Shown: positions 22,870 to 35,948, counted from the first letter of the stretch. The stretch is 64,000 nucleotides of DNA from Ananas comosus (GCF_001540865.1 NC_033641.1:5940516-6004515), one strand, 5' to 3'. Numbers and translations: made by a program. Notes: generated from the sequence alone by a model not told the origin.

Positions 22870-25124
22870 CAGTAAGGTACCGGATTTTAAATGTAAATGT
22901 AAAAATAAATAAAAATAGTGTGGGATACTATTTTTATTGGACTTATAGACATAAATTATAAGTCTAGAGTGACCCGTGTTGAAATGGAAGCGAAAACAGA
23001 AGATTTAGAATTTTCTGTAAGAGTCAGGGCAGACGAAAAATATCTGTACCGTACTGCTAAACTGAATGTGAATAGTGTTCTTGGATAACTTGGAGGCCAA
23101 GTTACCTAGATAACTTGGAGGCCAAGTTTCCTAGGACACTTGGAGACCAAGTTTCCTATGAAACTTGGAGGCCAAGTTTCCTATATAATCATAGGCGGAC
23201 TTGAGCCTTTTCTTTCTTCTCCCTCACACTTGCAACCAAATCGAATATCTCTCTCTCTCAATAATTTCTCCACCAAGAGAGGAATTGGAGTGGGCATTTG
23301 GAGAAAAAAGGTTGCTTGGAGGTGAAGTCTTCATCCTCTTCATTACTTGCTTTGAGGAAAAGCTGTGTTTTGAGGTTCCTAAACGCGTGTGAAGCGTCGG
23401 TTCGTCGAGCAGGTGCGACCGAAGAGTAAAGCGGCGACTAGGGAACGTGCAGTTGAAAACCTAGCCTTGTGACACTACCAAAAGGTGGGGGGTGTCATCC
23501 CGAAACATCCGGGTTTCCTTTATGCCTAAGTTAATTTTATTCATCATATATTGATTGAGCATTATAGGATTAGTAAAGTATTATTCCATTCCTTGCATGC
23601 TTACTTAGTAGTGTAGCGGTATGGACCTAACACTTGGACTAGGAGGCATGAGGATTGGGTCTTGAGACAAAGAATCCTATAGTGGCAAAGTGATGAATTT
23701 GGACATAGCCTAGTAGAGTGGCATTGAACAGTGTAGGAGAGACACTATGACATGAACAAATAACATGTAGAATAATTGAGACATTTACTACAATGACTAA
23801 ACGAGTGGCATTGAGTTTAGTGTAGTAAACTCGACATGTATTAGGGATAGTAGAGATTCCGGCATCTAGGATGCATTGTACATTGTGCAGCAGAGGCACG
23901 TTGACCCTTGTAGATAGGGTATCCTCTGTGAGGATTGATCATACCTCATAGTCTGTTTTTGCTTGTCGGTGGTCGCTCCACCGAGGCACGAGTCTCGGAG
24001 TACTTCACTAGGGGCAGACGTAGTTGTCCGCAGACGGTCTCGGTGTGCGAGTGCAGTTCTCCTCACCTATGAGATTGAGATTGAGTCGGGTTGACCCGGG
24101 TGGCAACCTTCGGGTTGGCCATGAGATTGGATACTACGAGGCATAGTTGCACGACGCAGCTGTGTAGCTCGTTCATTTGGATTATTGAGGCATAGTAGCA
24201 TGTGCAGATACATCACTATGTAGTAGCTCATTTCCAAGCAGATTGGGTAAAGATATGAATGGCATAGCAGATTTGCATTCATACCTTGAGTTGACATTGA
24301 GACATAGTAGCATGTTGTAAATACATCACTATGTGTAGCTCATTTCCATTATTGTTGAAGCATAGTATCAATTTAGTAGAATATCATTGCTATGTTCATG
24401 CATTACCTCGAGTAGACATAGTGTATGTTGTAGATTGCATTACTGATGTACTTTTCTATACTCATAACATGATTCTCGCATGATAGTAGTTGTTGCATGC
24501 ATTATCATCGTTGATGGCATGATAGAGTAGTCGCAGTTTACTTTCATCTATCTATCTATCTCTCTATCTGTGCCAGCTTAGACCTAGTGGGAAAACTGGC
24601 GGCGTCGGCGGCCGAACCCACTGGGAACTATATTATATAGTTCTCACCCCGTGTGGTTTTGGGGTACAGGTACACCATAGAGGCGAGCCGAGCGAGGACC
24701 GCGGCAAGGGCATAGCGCCCTAAGTGAGCCTAGTTAGTAGCTTTTCCTTATGCATTAGAGTACCCTCGTGTACTAGTTGATATTTTGGATAGATATCAGA
24801 GAGCTACTTGTATTTTGAAGAAAACATGTACTTACATTTTGGAAGATGAAAATATAATATATTCAAATAATGTAAAATGATTGTGATAGTTAGACTATCT
24901 CTCTTTATACACTTGTATGTCACTTGTGGTTCTTGCTCTAGATGTATTGCACTGTGTGCATCGTATTTGATCATGTATGTTATTTAAGCAAATCCTGGGT
25001 GCTTATTGTACATGATCTGGTTTGCTTGGCCTGGCGGACAGAAGAGGTACTGTCCGTTCGGCGGTCCGTCTGATGTGCCCGAACCGTGCCAAATTGGTAG
25101 TGGATTCGGGGCGGGCGCGTGACA
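22870..25124 (+). mobile_element. solo LTR nested in the 5' LTR
   Basis: This segment is absent from the 3' LTR. Its right end, 'ttcggggcgggcgcgtgaca', mimics the 3' end of the host LTR, and its body (gcggccgaacccactgggaac, then a 'cgaggaccgcggcaaggg' block) parallels the host LTR in order, so it is a related gypsy LTR without internal region. The left edge is uncertain by about 10 bases within a G run and a target duplication is not clear. A 4 x 25-bp tandem repeat lies at 23088-23187. Confidence 0.75.
23088..23187 (+). repeat. 4 x 25-bp tandem hairpin repeat
   Basis: Copies start at 23088, 23113, 23138 and 23163, exactly 25 bp apart, each with the inverted core 'acttggaggccaagt'. A TATA-like 'ctatataat' follows at about 23181. 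In an LTR this could be an enhancer array, which is inference. Confidence 0.85.
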
Positions 25125-26536
25125 GGTGTCATCACCGAACAACGCGAACTCTTTTCTATGTGTTAGAAATACATGATTTTCATCTCTTGCATGTTGCATT
25201 GTAGGATTGCATTGTAGTACCTTTTCCTTATGCTTCTAAGTGTTAACCTAGTGTACATGGAATACTTGGTGAAATGAATAGGTAAGGATTGGGTCGGAAT
25301 ATGGATCCTATAGTGCTAAAGGAAACAGATAAACTCGATGGTTATTTAGTGACATAGAGAGTGGCATCTAAATGTTTAAAGAACAGAACGAGTGGCATTA
25401 TGTAGTGTATTTGACACTAGAGGTTCGTGAACTTAGGGATAGGTGGATTCCCTAGGAAATGACTCATGAATAATGAACTTAGTAGAGCTAAGTAACTATG
25501 CATGAATGTCGGAATAGGTGAGTTCTGAGAGAAATGTTGGCCCTAGTTCATAAGGTATCCTCACGTGGAGAGGATAGATCAAGCTCACGGTCTGTTATTC
25601 GGGATGGAAAAGCCATCCATATCCTCACATAGAGAGGATTGGTCGTCGAGTACTCCGGAGTGTCGGGCGATTAGGACAGAGTTGATGTCCGCAGACAGTC
25701 CTGGGTTCGGGGGCACATGAAGCCTCCTTACCCAATGGAATGGATATGTGAGGCGTAGGCAAACACAAGGGTTTTCCCACAGATTGGGTAAATGAAAAGT
25801 TAATATTGTCATCGAACATTGCTTATCGAATATGGATCGAACTTGTTAGCATATGATAGTAAACTTTTACTAAATGATGCGTTCATTCATTTCACATGAT
25901 TATGGTCATAGTAGCATAGTTTTTCTATTATGTCTTTACAGCTTTGATATATATATATATATATATATCATTGTTACTTTTGCCCACTTGGACCTAGTGG
26001 GGAGATCGGCGGAGTCGGCGGCCGAGCCCACTGGGAACTATGGAAGATAGTTCTCACCCCACTCTATTTCCAGTGCTAGGTTCAGGGTTGCAGGGAGAGG
26101 ACCGCGGCAAGGGCGTCGCGCCCGACCAGTGAGGATTATTGGTAGAGTAGTAGCTTTTCTTTTGCATTAGCACACCTATATATTTGAGAGAGTATCATGT
26201 AGGTGAGGACTTTGGAGAGCTACGTACTTGAGAGTATGTATTCATTTTGAGGAAAAGAATGTAATTGTATACAAAATGCAAATGTGATGTAATAGTTAGT
26301 AAGTTCTCTCTTTATTTCACTTGTGTATCTTGTGGATTACTTGCTCTTTGTTGTTGGCACCGTTTGTGTCCGTTGATTGTGTACTTATAGAATTTAATAT
26401 CCTGGGTAAATTCTTGTACTCGATCTGTTGTTGAGCCTTGGGCGGACAGGGGAGGTGCTGTCCGTTCGGCGTCCGTTCGCCGCCCCCGAACCGTGCCAAA
26501 TTGGTAGAGGTTTCGGGGCGGGGGCGTGGCAGTCTG

Positions 26537-26548
26537 TGGTATCAGAGC
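26537..26548 (+). other. primer-binding site, tRNA-iMet type
   Basis: 'tggtatcagagc' lies 5 bases after the 5' LTR end, matching the 3' end complement of plant initiator tRNA-Met. Confidence 0.9.
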
Positions 26549-26897
26549 AATAAGAGCAAGTAAAGAGAGAAAGTCTAGGATGACCTAGGAGACCCTAGGT
26601 TGGTAAACCCTAAGGCTATAGGTGCGTGAGTAGAATATGAACCTATAACGGCGGCAGAAGTGATCGATTGGGTTGAAGTCGGTAATATATCTCTAGTAGT
26701 TGCTAGAGATGGATTCAAGTGGTATTAGTTCTTTATTTGAGGTGGTTATGTCGGCGGCTGATGACATGATACCAAGAGTCTAGAATGAGTACACTTGTGT
26801 GCTTTCGCCCGATTTTGTTGTTGAGTCGTTATGTGTCGTAATTTCGACGAGATAATTGGTTAAGATGACTGACCAGGTATTTGCGTTTTAGGGACTA

Positions 26898-28200
26898 ATG
26901 TCTCCTAGACGCTACACACGTAGATCTGCCCCGGCACCGTCTTCTGAGGTGCCTAAGCAGGCTTGATCAAGCGAGATGGATCTGTTGAGGGCGCAAGTGA
27001 CCACATTGGTTGGTGTGGTGCAGCGCCAGGAGAGCCGATTTGAGCGTCTCCAGGAGCTTTTGGAGCGGCAAGCTGCAGCGGCGATGGACGGCCGTGATGT
27101 ACCCGCACCCCTGACTCGTGTACCCGAAGCGGCAGAGGGTGAGGGTATAGCGGCGGTTCCGGTGACGGCACATCCCTCGCCGAAAATTGTTCCTCAGGCG
27201 GCGTCGGGATCGGTGACACCCGATGTGACGGCCGAAGACGTGGAAGGAAAGTGCGCATTGGCGGCTCTTATCAAGTTCAAGAAGTTCAACCTGTCCATCT
27301 TCGAGGGGGAGAAGGTAGAGCCGGCGATGGTCGAGTCTTGGATCGACTCTATGGAGACTCTCTTCGATGATCTGCGTACTTTGGAGAGAGATAGGGTGTA
27401 TCTAGCCACCCACTGCTTGGAGAAAGCGGCGAAGCTCTAGTGGAAGCGCATCAAACGGGATCGACTTCCCGGCCTTCCATCGATGCTGTGGGAGGAATTC
27501 AAGAGGGCGATATTCGCCAATTATTTTCCCGACACATTGAAGCGAAAGCTCCAGGAGAAGTTCCGCAAGTTGGAGCAAAGGGACTGCTCAGTAGCGGAGT
27601 ATGAGCAGGAGTTCTCCCACATCATTGACTATGTCCCGGATGTGGTACGAGATGACCGGGATCGGCTCGACTGGTTCTTATGAGGACTTCGGCCGGGGAT
27701 CTACAAGGCCGTGCAGATACTTAAACTCACGACCTTCGCGGAGGTCTTCGACCGAGCACTCTGGGCGGAGCACGGTGACGCCCATGTTCGGGAGAAGCGT
27801 GAGATGTTGGCCGAGTCCAAGGACAAAGGCAAGAAGCGTCAAGGCGGCGGTTTGGGGGGACAAGCACGTTCCAAGAAGCCCCTGAAGTATCCGCGGACTC
27901 AGCCAAAGGGCAGTGGAGCGCCACGGTGCGTCATATATGGCGTAGACCACCCGGTGTCGCGTTGCGAGCAGCGCCAAGGCATGTGCTACAAGTGTGGGCA
28001 ACCGGGGCACTTCGTGCAGGATTGCCCGAGAGGAGGAGCCTCACCTGCCCCATCCACTGCATCGGCGCCGGCGGTTCCGGCTCACTATGGAGAAGCTCCA
28101 CCGACGGCTGTGTCGGCGGGACGTGCGATGATGCTGCGCCAGCCCGAGATGGCGCGATCGGCCCCGAGCGGACGGGTATTCGCCGCTCAGGTCCAAGCCG
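26898..28200 (+). pseudogene. gag: gag of the + gypsy element
   Basis: The ATG at 26898 opens a basic N-terminus (MSPRRYTRRSAP). The same frame carries the capsid region (around ALIKFKKFNLSIFEG at 27261-27305 and NYFPDTLKRKLQEKFRKL at 27519-27572) and a CCHC zinc knuckle, CYKCGQPGHFVQDC, at 27984-28025. In-frame stops occur at 26964, 27438 and 27681, while the frame itself stays open through into protease. The 27438 stop falls where relatives have two tryptophans, and the 27681 stop where the other element suggests an arginine-type codon. Gag packages the RNA; this copy cannot yield a full protein without readthrough. Confidence 0.88.
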
Positions 28201-31200
28201 AGGAGCCTGCGGAGGCGGAGGAGCATCGCCTAGTGGCAGGTATGGTTTTAATTAACGAAGTTCGCTCCAGGGCTATGTTTGATATAGGAGCCACGCATTC
28301 ATTTATCAGTAGATCATTCGCACGCATGCATGACATACTTATAGAGGCGAGTGATGGCAAGTGGTGAGTTGAGGGCCCTGGGTCGACATTTAATACCTAC
28401 ATGGAATGCTCATCGTGTCCAGTACAAGTAGGTAACTGGACAATGCCCATTAGGATGCTAGAGCTCAAGAATCTTAAAGAGTTCGATGTCATACTAGGCA
28501 TAGACCGGCTCTCAAAGTATCACGCAACGATTGACTGCAAGAGTAGACTGATTACGTTTTGTGAGTCAGGATAGAAGGAGTTTACTTATCGGGCCTGTCA
28601 AAGCTCGTGCTTCGCCGCGACGGTGTCGGCGACGAGAGCAAGAAAGTTGGTCAACAGCGGTTGCATAGCGTTCTTGGCAACTGTTGTGGAAGTGGATCGA
28701 GTAGCTCCAACATTAGAGGAGTTATCAGTGGTGCGGGAGTTCCCGAATGTGTTTCCCGCGGAGTTACCGGGGACACCGCCGGATCGGGAGATCGAGTTCG
28801 TCATAGACTTGATTCTCGGTACCGCACCGATCTCGAAGGCTCCATACCGAATGGCGCCGGCGGAACTGAAAGAATTGAGGAGTCAGTTGCAAGATCTTCT
28901 CGACAAATAGTTTATACAGCCAAGTGTATCACTGTGGGGAGCCCCGGTGTTATTTGTGCGGAAGAAGGACGGATCGTTTCGACTCTGCATGGATTATCGA
29001 GAGTTGAACAGAGTCACGATCAAGAACAAGTACCTACTACCCAGAATCGATGACCTGTTCGATCAGTTGCAAGGGTTGTGTGTGTACTCGAAAATAGATT
29101 TACAGTCCAGCTATCACCAGTTGAAGATCAAGCCGGAGGATGTGCAGAAAACTGCGTTCCTACGCGGTACGGGCACTATGAATTCATGGTCATGCTATTT
29201 GGACTTACGAATGCTCCAGCAGCGTTCATGGACTTGATGAACCGTGTCTTCAAAGAGTATTTGGATCAATTTGTCGTGGTCTTCATAGATGACATATTGG
29301 TCTATTCTTGCAGTGACGAGGAACATGCCGAGCATTTGATGATTGTGCTTCAAGTCCTTCGGGAGGAGAAGCTATATGCTAAGTTAAAGAAGTATGACTT
29401 CTGGCTCCGAGAGGTCACATTTCTAGGGCATGTGATTTCTGCGGGTGGAGTCTCAGTAGACCCAAGGAAAGTTGAGGCAATCAAGGATTGGCCGCGCCCG
29501 ACGAATGTCACAGAGGTTCGAAGCTTCGTGGGCTTGGCGGGCTACTATAGGCGGTTCGTGGAAGGCTTTTCAAAGATAGTAATTTCACTTACCCGTCTGA
29601 CTCAGAAAGGCACCAAGTTCATGTGGAGCGAGAAGTGCGACCGGAGTTTGAAAGAGTTGAAGGAGAGGTTGACTTCGACTCTGGTGCTCGCCTTATCAGT
29701 GCAAAGTGAAGACTTTGTGGTCTATAGCGATGCATCTTATATGGGTTTGGGGTGTGTACTGATGCAAAATAGGAAGGTAGTCGCTTATGCATCCCATCAG
29801 CTGAAGAGCTACGAGAAGAACTAACCCATCCATGATCTGGAGCTAGCAGCAGTGATCTTCGCCTTGAAGTTGTGGCGGCACTATCTATATTGTGCACATT
29901 GTGAGATCTACATCGACCACAAGAGTCTGAAGTATTTGTTTACACAGAAAGAGCTTAACATGCGTCAACGACGGTGGTTAGAATTGTTAAAGGATTACGA
30001 CGTGGATATCTTTACCACCCGGGGAAGGCGAATGTGGTCGCGGATGCGCTCAGTAGAAAGTTAGCAGAGAACCTCGCTATGTGGGTTACAAATCAAACAC
30101 CCCTATGGCTGGACATGGAGCGAATGAACCTTGAGGTGGTTGCTCCCGAGATTCCTGCCCAGTTGATGGCGCTCGTTGTCCAACCGACCTTATTGGAGAG
30201 AATTAAGAATCTGCAACCCGCGGACCCAGAACTCCAAAAGGTGCAGCGCGACATCGAGAATGGTCGTGGCGGCGATTTCATGGTAGACACCGATGGTGCA
30301 CTTCGATTTCGAAATCGATGGTGTGTGCCGAATAATGAGGAGATCCGAGAGCTAATCTTGCAAGAAGCACACTGGTCTCCGCATGCTGATCACCCGGGCA
30401 GCACCAAAATGTATCAAGGATTAAAAATGCACTATTGGTGGCCGGGAATGAAAAGTGATATTGGGCGCTTTGTGGCGAAGTGCTTAGTATGCCAACAAGT
30501 AAAGGCTGAGCGTCGATTTCCAACGGGAAAGCTTCAAAGCCTACCGATCCCCGTTTGGAAATGGGAGGACATATCAATGGACTTCGTGGTCGGCTTGCCT
30601 CTCTCAACGGGCGGCCACGATGCGATATGGGTAATTGTGGACCGATTGACGAAGTCGGCTCACTTTTTGCCGATCCACACCATGTGGGCAGGTGACAAGT
30701 TGGCGCAGGTGTACCTTGATGAGATAGTGAGGTTGCACGGGGTGCCGAAATCGACCGTGTCGGATCGCGACCCCCGGTTTACTTTACACTTCTGGAAGAG
30801 CCTGTAGGAAGCACTTGGCACATGGCTCGACTTCAGCACAGCATTTCATTCTCAGACAGATGGGCAAATAGAGAGGACCATTCAAACTCTAGAGGATATG
30901 TTGTGAGCGTGTGTCATCGACTATAAAGGGAGTTGGTGTGATCATCTGCCGATGGCCGAGTTCGCCTACAATAATAGTTATCATGCTAGTGTGGAGATGG
31001 CACCATTCGAGGCTCTTTATGGGCGGAAGTGTCGGTCTCCTATACACTGGAGCGATGTGGGTGAGCGTGCAGAGTTCGGCCCTAATGTTCTGCGAGAAGC
31101 GAAGGAGAAAGTCCGCCTTGCTCGCAAGCGATTGCTCACGGCGCAGTCGAGACAGAAAAGCTATGTGGATAAGCGCCGTCGAGATATAGAGTTCGCGGTG

Positions 31201-31620
31201 GGCGACCGCGTATTCTTAAAGGTTTCACTAATGCGGGGTGTGAAGCAGTTTGGAGTGCGGGGGAAGTTAAGTCCCCGGTACCTTGGACCCTATGAAATAT
31301 TTGAGCGAGTTGGCACGGTGGCTTATCGGCTCGCCTTGCCGCCGAAGCTCGCGGATGTACACAATGTGTTCCATGTCTCCAACCTTCGCAAGTACATTCA
31401 TGACCCTGAGCACGCGATGCTATACGACCCGCCGGAACTCCAAGAAGACTTGAGCTACGAGGAGTTTCCGATGATGGTTATCGCCCGAGAAGTGCGAAAG
31501 CTGCGAAATCGCGAGATTCCCTACGTAAAGATCCGGTAGAGCAATCATGATGATCGCGAGGCCACCTGGGAACTCAAGGATCTGATGAGAAAGTATCATC
31601 CTCACTTGTTTGAGGAATAA
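28201..31620 (+). pseudogene. pol: pol of the + gypsy element (PR-RT-RH-IN-chromodomain)
   Basis: Protease: FDIGATHSF at about 28278, where the family has D-S/T-G. Reverse transcriptase: from about 28850, with the catalytic FIDD at 29282-29293, intact. RNase [13 protein letters not shown] at about 29718 and [10 protein letters not shown] near 29911. Integrase: zinc-binding HHCC region about 30365-30500, then D, D and E positions in MDFVVG, VSDRDP and GQIERT. A chromodomain-like end (REVRKLRNREIPYVKIR, 31487-31536) closes at 31620. Stops: 28365, 28572, 28908, 29822, 30805, 30904, 31537. Frameshifts: about 29160 and 30015. Several stops fit C-to-T or G-to-A changes. Non-functional as read. Confidence 0.9.
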
Positions 31621-31679
31621 AGTATGAAAGCTGAGTATAAATAAGGAATTGGACCAGTTTCGAGGACGAAACTCCTTTT

Positions 31680-31692
31680 AAGGAGGGGAGGA
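31680..31692 (+). other. polypurine tract
   Basis: 'aaggaggggagga' directly precedes the 3' LTR start 'tgtaagga'; it would prime plus-strand DNA synthesis. Confidence 0.88.
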
Positions 31693-34226
31693 TGTAAGGA
31701 AGTGAATTCTCGAAATCCGAGAGTTATACTTCGTCCAGGATCGACTAATTGTCGAGCGAGTAGGCTTCGGAGGAGCTAAAGATGTCCAAAACACAAAAAG
31801 TGCTTTGGAGTCGAGTCCGCGAGAGCAAAGATGCAAAAATATGCATTTGGCAGGTTTTGCTCTCGGGGACCGGTCCCTGGCGGTGGGGACCGGTTCCCGT
31901 AAGCAAGAATGCTGGCAGAGAAAGGGTCTGCGCTGAGTTTCTCTCGGGGACCGGTCCTAGGTAGGAAGGACCGGTCCCCGTAGCTGAGGTTGTGGCGGAC
32001 AGCCGATGCAACGGGTCCCCTGGCCAGAGGGACCGGTTCTCGTAAGCGCAACCAGGTAGAAGGCTCTCGGGGACCGATCCCTCATCGGGAGGGCCAGTCC
32101 CTCCGTGCGAAATCTGCCCAGGCAGAGTAACTTGAGAGGAGCAAAAGTGGAGGGGCTAAACTGAAAATGTGACGTAAGTAAGGGGTATAGAGAGCAAAGG
32201 GCTCTCTCTTCCTCTCTCATTTCCACCCTCACTCCCATTTCTCTCTCTCTCTCTCTATAGAAAGAAGAAAGAAAAGAAAAGAGAAGGAGAAGGAAGAAAA
32301 GAGAAGAAGAAGAAGGAGGAGAAGAAGAAGAAGAAGGAGAAGGAGAATAAGAAGAAGAAGGGGAGTTTAGAGAAGATCATCTCCACCACTCTTCTTCTCT
32401 CCCTCTTCATCCCTTTGGAGTAGCTCAAGAGGTAAGCTACTAAACCCTAACAATGGTAGAACTTAGGGTTTTGAGTTTTTAGCTTTTGAAATAAGGTCAA
32501 ATGGACCTCTAGCACCATTAATGGTGGATTAGAGCTAGAGGCTAGGGTTTCATGGTGCTTTTTGCATGATGTCAACCCTAGGGCACCCAAGTTGGGGTTT
32601 TTGGAAAACAATTGGTTTGATCTCACTTGTTGACATCTAAACCTAATTGCTAGGTGTCTAAACGCGGGGGCGAAGTTAGATTTTCGATTCGTCGAACGGG
32701 TAAAAAGCTATCAGCGAAATATAGCTGATTGAGCGCCGTTTTGGACCAAGGAGGCCGAGACATCGTCGTAAAGTTCGTTGGGAGGTGTTTCTAGAACCTT
32801 CATACCTCAAAAGGTGGGGGGTGTCATCCCGAAGCAACCGAACTCTTTTCTATGTGTTAGAAATACATGATTTTCATCTCTTGCATGTTGCATTGTAGGA
32901 TTGCATTGTAGTACCTTTTCCTTATGCTTCTAAGTGTTAACCTAGTGTACATGGAATACTTGGTGAAATGGATAGGTAAGGATTGGGTCCGAATATGGAT
33001 CCTGTAGTGCTAAAGGAAAGAGATGAACTCGATGGTTATTTAGTGACATAGAGAGTGGCATCTAAATGTTTAAAGAACAGAACGAGTGGCATTACGTAGT
33101 GTATTTGACACTAGAGGTTCGTGAACTTAGGGATAGGTGGATTCCCTAGGAAATGACTCATGAATAATGAACTTAGTAGAGCTAAGTAACTATGCATGAA
33201 TGTCGGAATAGGTGAGTTCCGAGAGAAATGTTGGCCCTAGTTCATAAGGTATCCTCACGTGGAGAGGATAGATCAAACTCACGGTCTATTATTCGGGATG
33301 GTAAAGCCATCCATATCCTCACATGGAGAGGATTGGTCGTTGAGTTCTCCGGAGTGTCGGGCGATTAGGACAGAGTTGATATCCACATACAGTCTTGGGT
33401 TCGGGGGCACATGGAGCCTCCTTACCCAATGGGATGGATATGTAAGGCGTAGGCAAACCCAAGGGTTTTGCCACAGTTTGGGTAAATGAAAAGTTAATAT
33501 TGTCATCGAACATTGCTTATCGAACATGGATCGAACTTGTTAGCATGATAGTAAACTTTTACTAAATGATGCATGCATTCATTTCACATGATTACGGGCA
33601 TAGTAGCATAGTTTTCCTATTATGTCTTTACAGCTTTGATATATATATATATATATATATATCGTTATTACTTTTGCCCACTTGGATCTAGTGGGGAGAT
33701 CGGCAGAGTCGGCGGCCGAGCCCACTCGGAACTATAGAAGATAGTTCTCACCTTACTTTATTTCCAGAGCTAGGTACATGTTTGCCGGGCGAGGACCGCG
33801 GCAAGGGCATTGCGGCCGACCAGTGAGGACTATTGGTAGAGTAGTACCTTTCCTTTTGCATTAGCACACTTATGCATTTGAGAGAGTATCATGTAGGTGA
33901 CGACTTTGGAGAGCTATGTACTTGAGAGTATGTATTCATTTTGAGGAAAAGAATATAATTGTATACAAAATGCAAATATGATGTAATAGTTAGTAAGTTC
34001 TCTCTTTATTTCACTTGTGTATCTTGTGGATTGCGTGTTCTTTGTTGTTGGCACTGTTTGTGCCCCGTTGATTATGTACTTATAGAATTTAATATCCTGG
34101 GTAAATTCTTGTACTCGATCTGTTGTTGAGCCTTGGGCGTACAGGGGAGTTGCTGTCCGTTTGGCGTCCGTTCGCCGCACCCGAACCGTGCCAAATTGGT
34201 AGGGGTTTCGGGGCGGGGGCGTGACA
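31693..34226 (+). repeat. 3' LTR of the + gypsy element
   Basis: 2534 bp, TG..CA ends ('tgtaagga' to 'gcgtgaca'). It is a close match to the non-inserted parts of the 5' LTR, including the ACCGGT palindrome cluster (31865-32105), the GAA-rich tract (32265-32365) and a TA run near 33640. Confidence 0.92.
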
Positions 34227-34231
34227 GTATA

Positions 34232-35392
34232 TGAAAGAGCACATGTCGGCCATTAATACCATTACTAATCTATACTATCTTATTGACTTGACCTAGGAAA
34301 CATTGACAATAAATTCTACCTCCTCTAGCTAACAACTCCCTCAGATGATGTTCTGGCATCCAAAGCACGCAATGAAATAAGTAGCATTATCCAACATCCA
34401 CATATATTAGAGAGGGGTTAGTTAATAATTTACTCGAAGTTTGTTCAATATCCACACAGTTTTAATTCTGATTTAATCATTGAAGTTTGTATTAGAAAAC
34501 TACTGTATCCCCTATCTAGACCGTCTAAATCCATATAGTTTCAGTTTTGACAATTTAATCATTGAAGTTTGTATAACCCAACTGATGTCTATTCAAGTTC
34601 GAGTCACAATTGGTCTGCCCCAAGCCTAACTATGCATCATGGTCATAAGCCTAATTGAGAAAAGCCCAACTTGTGGGACGTTAATATAGTAAATCAACTT
34701 ATATAAGTCTAGAAGGAAAGCTTATGAAAGATGTGTCACATATGCATACATGTATGACATAATTCTATAATTTTTTTTACATTTTCTATTAATAAAATCC
34801 ATGTTGATAATTGCCACCACTAGGAGCTATGATGCCATGACTCTCAAGTAAGACACCTAAAAGGCAGAGCTCTAAGATTCCTAAGTTTCTCGAAATATCC
34901 CTAGCACATTAATACCTAAATTAAGGTCTTCCATTACACCGTAAAACTCCACTTCCAATTATTACCCATTTAAGTCATGTAGATCTGAAATTCCTTTGTC
35001 ATAAGGTCGCTTGATGATTGTTAAAGGCTGTGAATGATCATTTTCCTACCTAAGAACTGCATTTTTAATATGTAAGTAAATCATCATTCGTGTGTGATGG
35101 ACATGAAATTAGGGAACGAATAAGCAAAACATAATGACAAATATTTTTTCTGATGCATTCACATATTGGTGGCAGCAATGGCCATTGCTATCTGTAACAT
35201 TTCGGGTCTACATACATTCTGGTGTTTGAGATTTTAACTGGTGCATAAGATTGCCTTCTTAACCTTTTACTTAATAAGCATAAACCAAGGAACCTCCTGC
35301 ATAGATTAATCATTTTGAAAATTTACCCAAAATAACAGGTCAAGTTGTTCATTTTATATAGCTTTTGCTACAACCGAAAGTACATCCAGAGG
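34232..35392. other. no gene recognised
   Basis: AT-rich spacer between two LTR elements. A short tandem pair at about 34449-34497 and 34528-34577 shares 'atttaatcattgaagtttgt'. No convincing frame on either strand. Confidence 0.6.
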
Positions 35393-35694
35393 GAGTCTGT
35401 TAAGTCTTGTGTGTTGGCAAGTTTCGTGAAATGAGTCGGAGCCTTGAAGAATCGGTGGGTATCGTCGAAGACCGAAGAATTCAAGATTTCGAAGAGATTG
35501 GAAAATAACTCACAACGTGAATCACGATGCTCAGGTAAAGTTTTAATTCATGTTATGGTGATTCATACTTAATTATAGGCATTAGAATCATATATAATCA
35601 AAGTTTAGTGGATTAGAAAGTGTATTGGAACTTTGCGAAACCCGAAACGTGAAAAAAAATTGAAAACTATACTGTGTATGGGTACACATTGAAA

Positions 35695-35835
35695 GTGTTA
35701 CCGGTTACAAACTGTGTACAGATACAACCATCAACGTGTTACCGGTTACAAACTGTGTACGATTACAACCATCAACGTGTTACCGGTTACAAACTGTGTA
35801 CGGGTACAACCATCAACATGTTACCGGTTACAAGG
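35695..35835 (+). repeat. 41-bp tandem repeats with ACCGGT core
   Basis: Copies begin at 35695, 35736, 35777 and 35818 (partial), exactly 41 bp apart, each with 'gttaccggttacaa'. The counterpart at about 40525-40670 in the 3' LTR is eroded by many single-base losses. Confidence 0.88.
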
Positions 35836-35948
35836 CTGTTTTGATTTTCTCTTCCGTCATCGTGTACCGGTGACAGCCTCACGTGTACCGGTACACAATC
35901 CAAATTTCGGGAAAAACTTTCTAATCCGACTCCGATTGATTCTAAACC

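Larger units (their letters stand above)
21763..26531 (+). repeat. 5' LTR of the + gypsy element, with insertion
   Basis: Matches the 3' LTR (31693-34226) from its first bases to about 22868, then again from about 25125 to its end 'gcgtggca'. The intervening 2.25 kb is foreign. The LTR carries a cluster of GGGACCGGTCCC-like palindromes (21945-22175), a CT/GA-rich segment (22270-22400) and a TA run near 25950. Its first base pair is GG rather than the TG in the 3' copy. Confidence 0.9.
21763..34226 (+). mobile_element. complete but decayed Ty3/gypsy element, Tekay/Del chromovirus type
   Basis: The element is bounded by the 5-bp duplication GTATA (21758-21762 and 34227-34231). Order: 5' LTR, tRNA-iMet primer site, gag with zinc knuckle, protease, reverse transcriptase, RNase H, integrase with C-terminal chromodomain, polypurine tract, 3' LTR. 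Integrase after RNase H is the Ty3/gypsy order; the chromodomain and primer type place it with Tekay/Del. The LTRs differ in length (4.77 versus 2.53 kb) because another LTR landed in the 5' copy. Stops and two frameshifts interrupt the single long frame, so it is not autonomous. Confidence 0.92.

Noticed and set aside
26537..26548. tRNA gene fragment
   Set aside because: Only the 12-base primer complement of tRNA-iMet is present, directly after an LTR.
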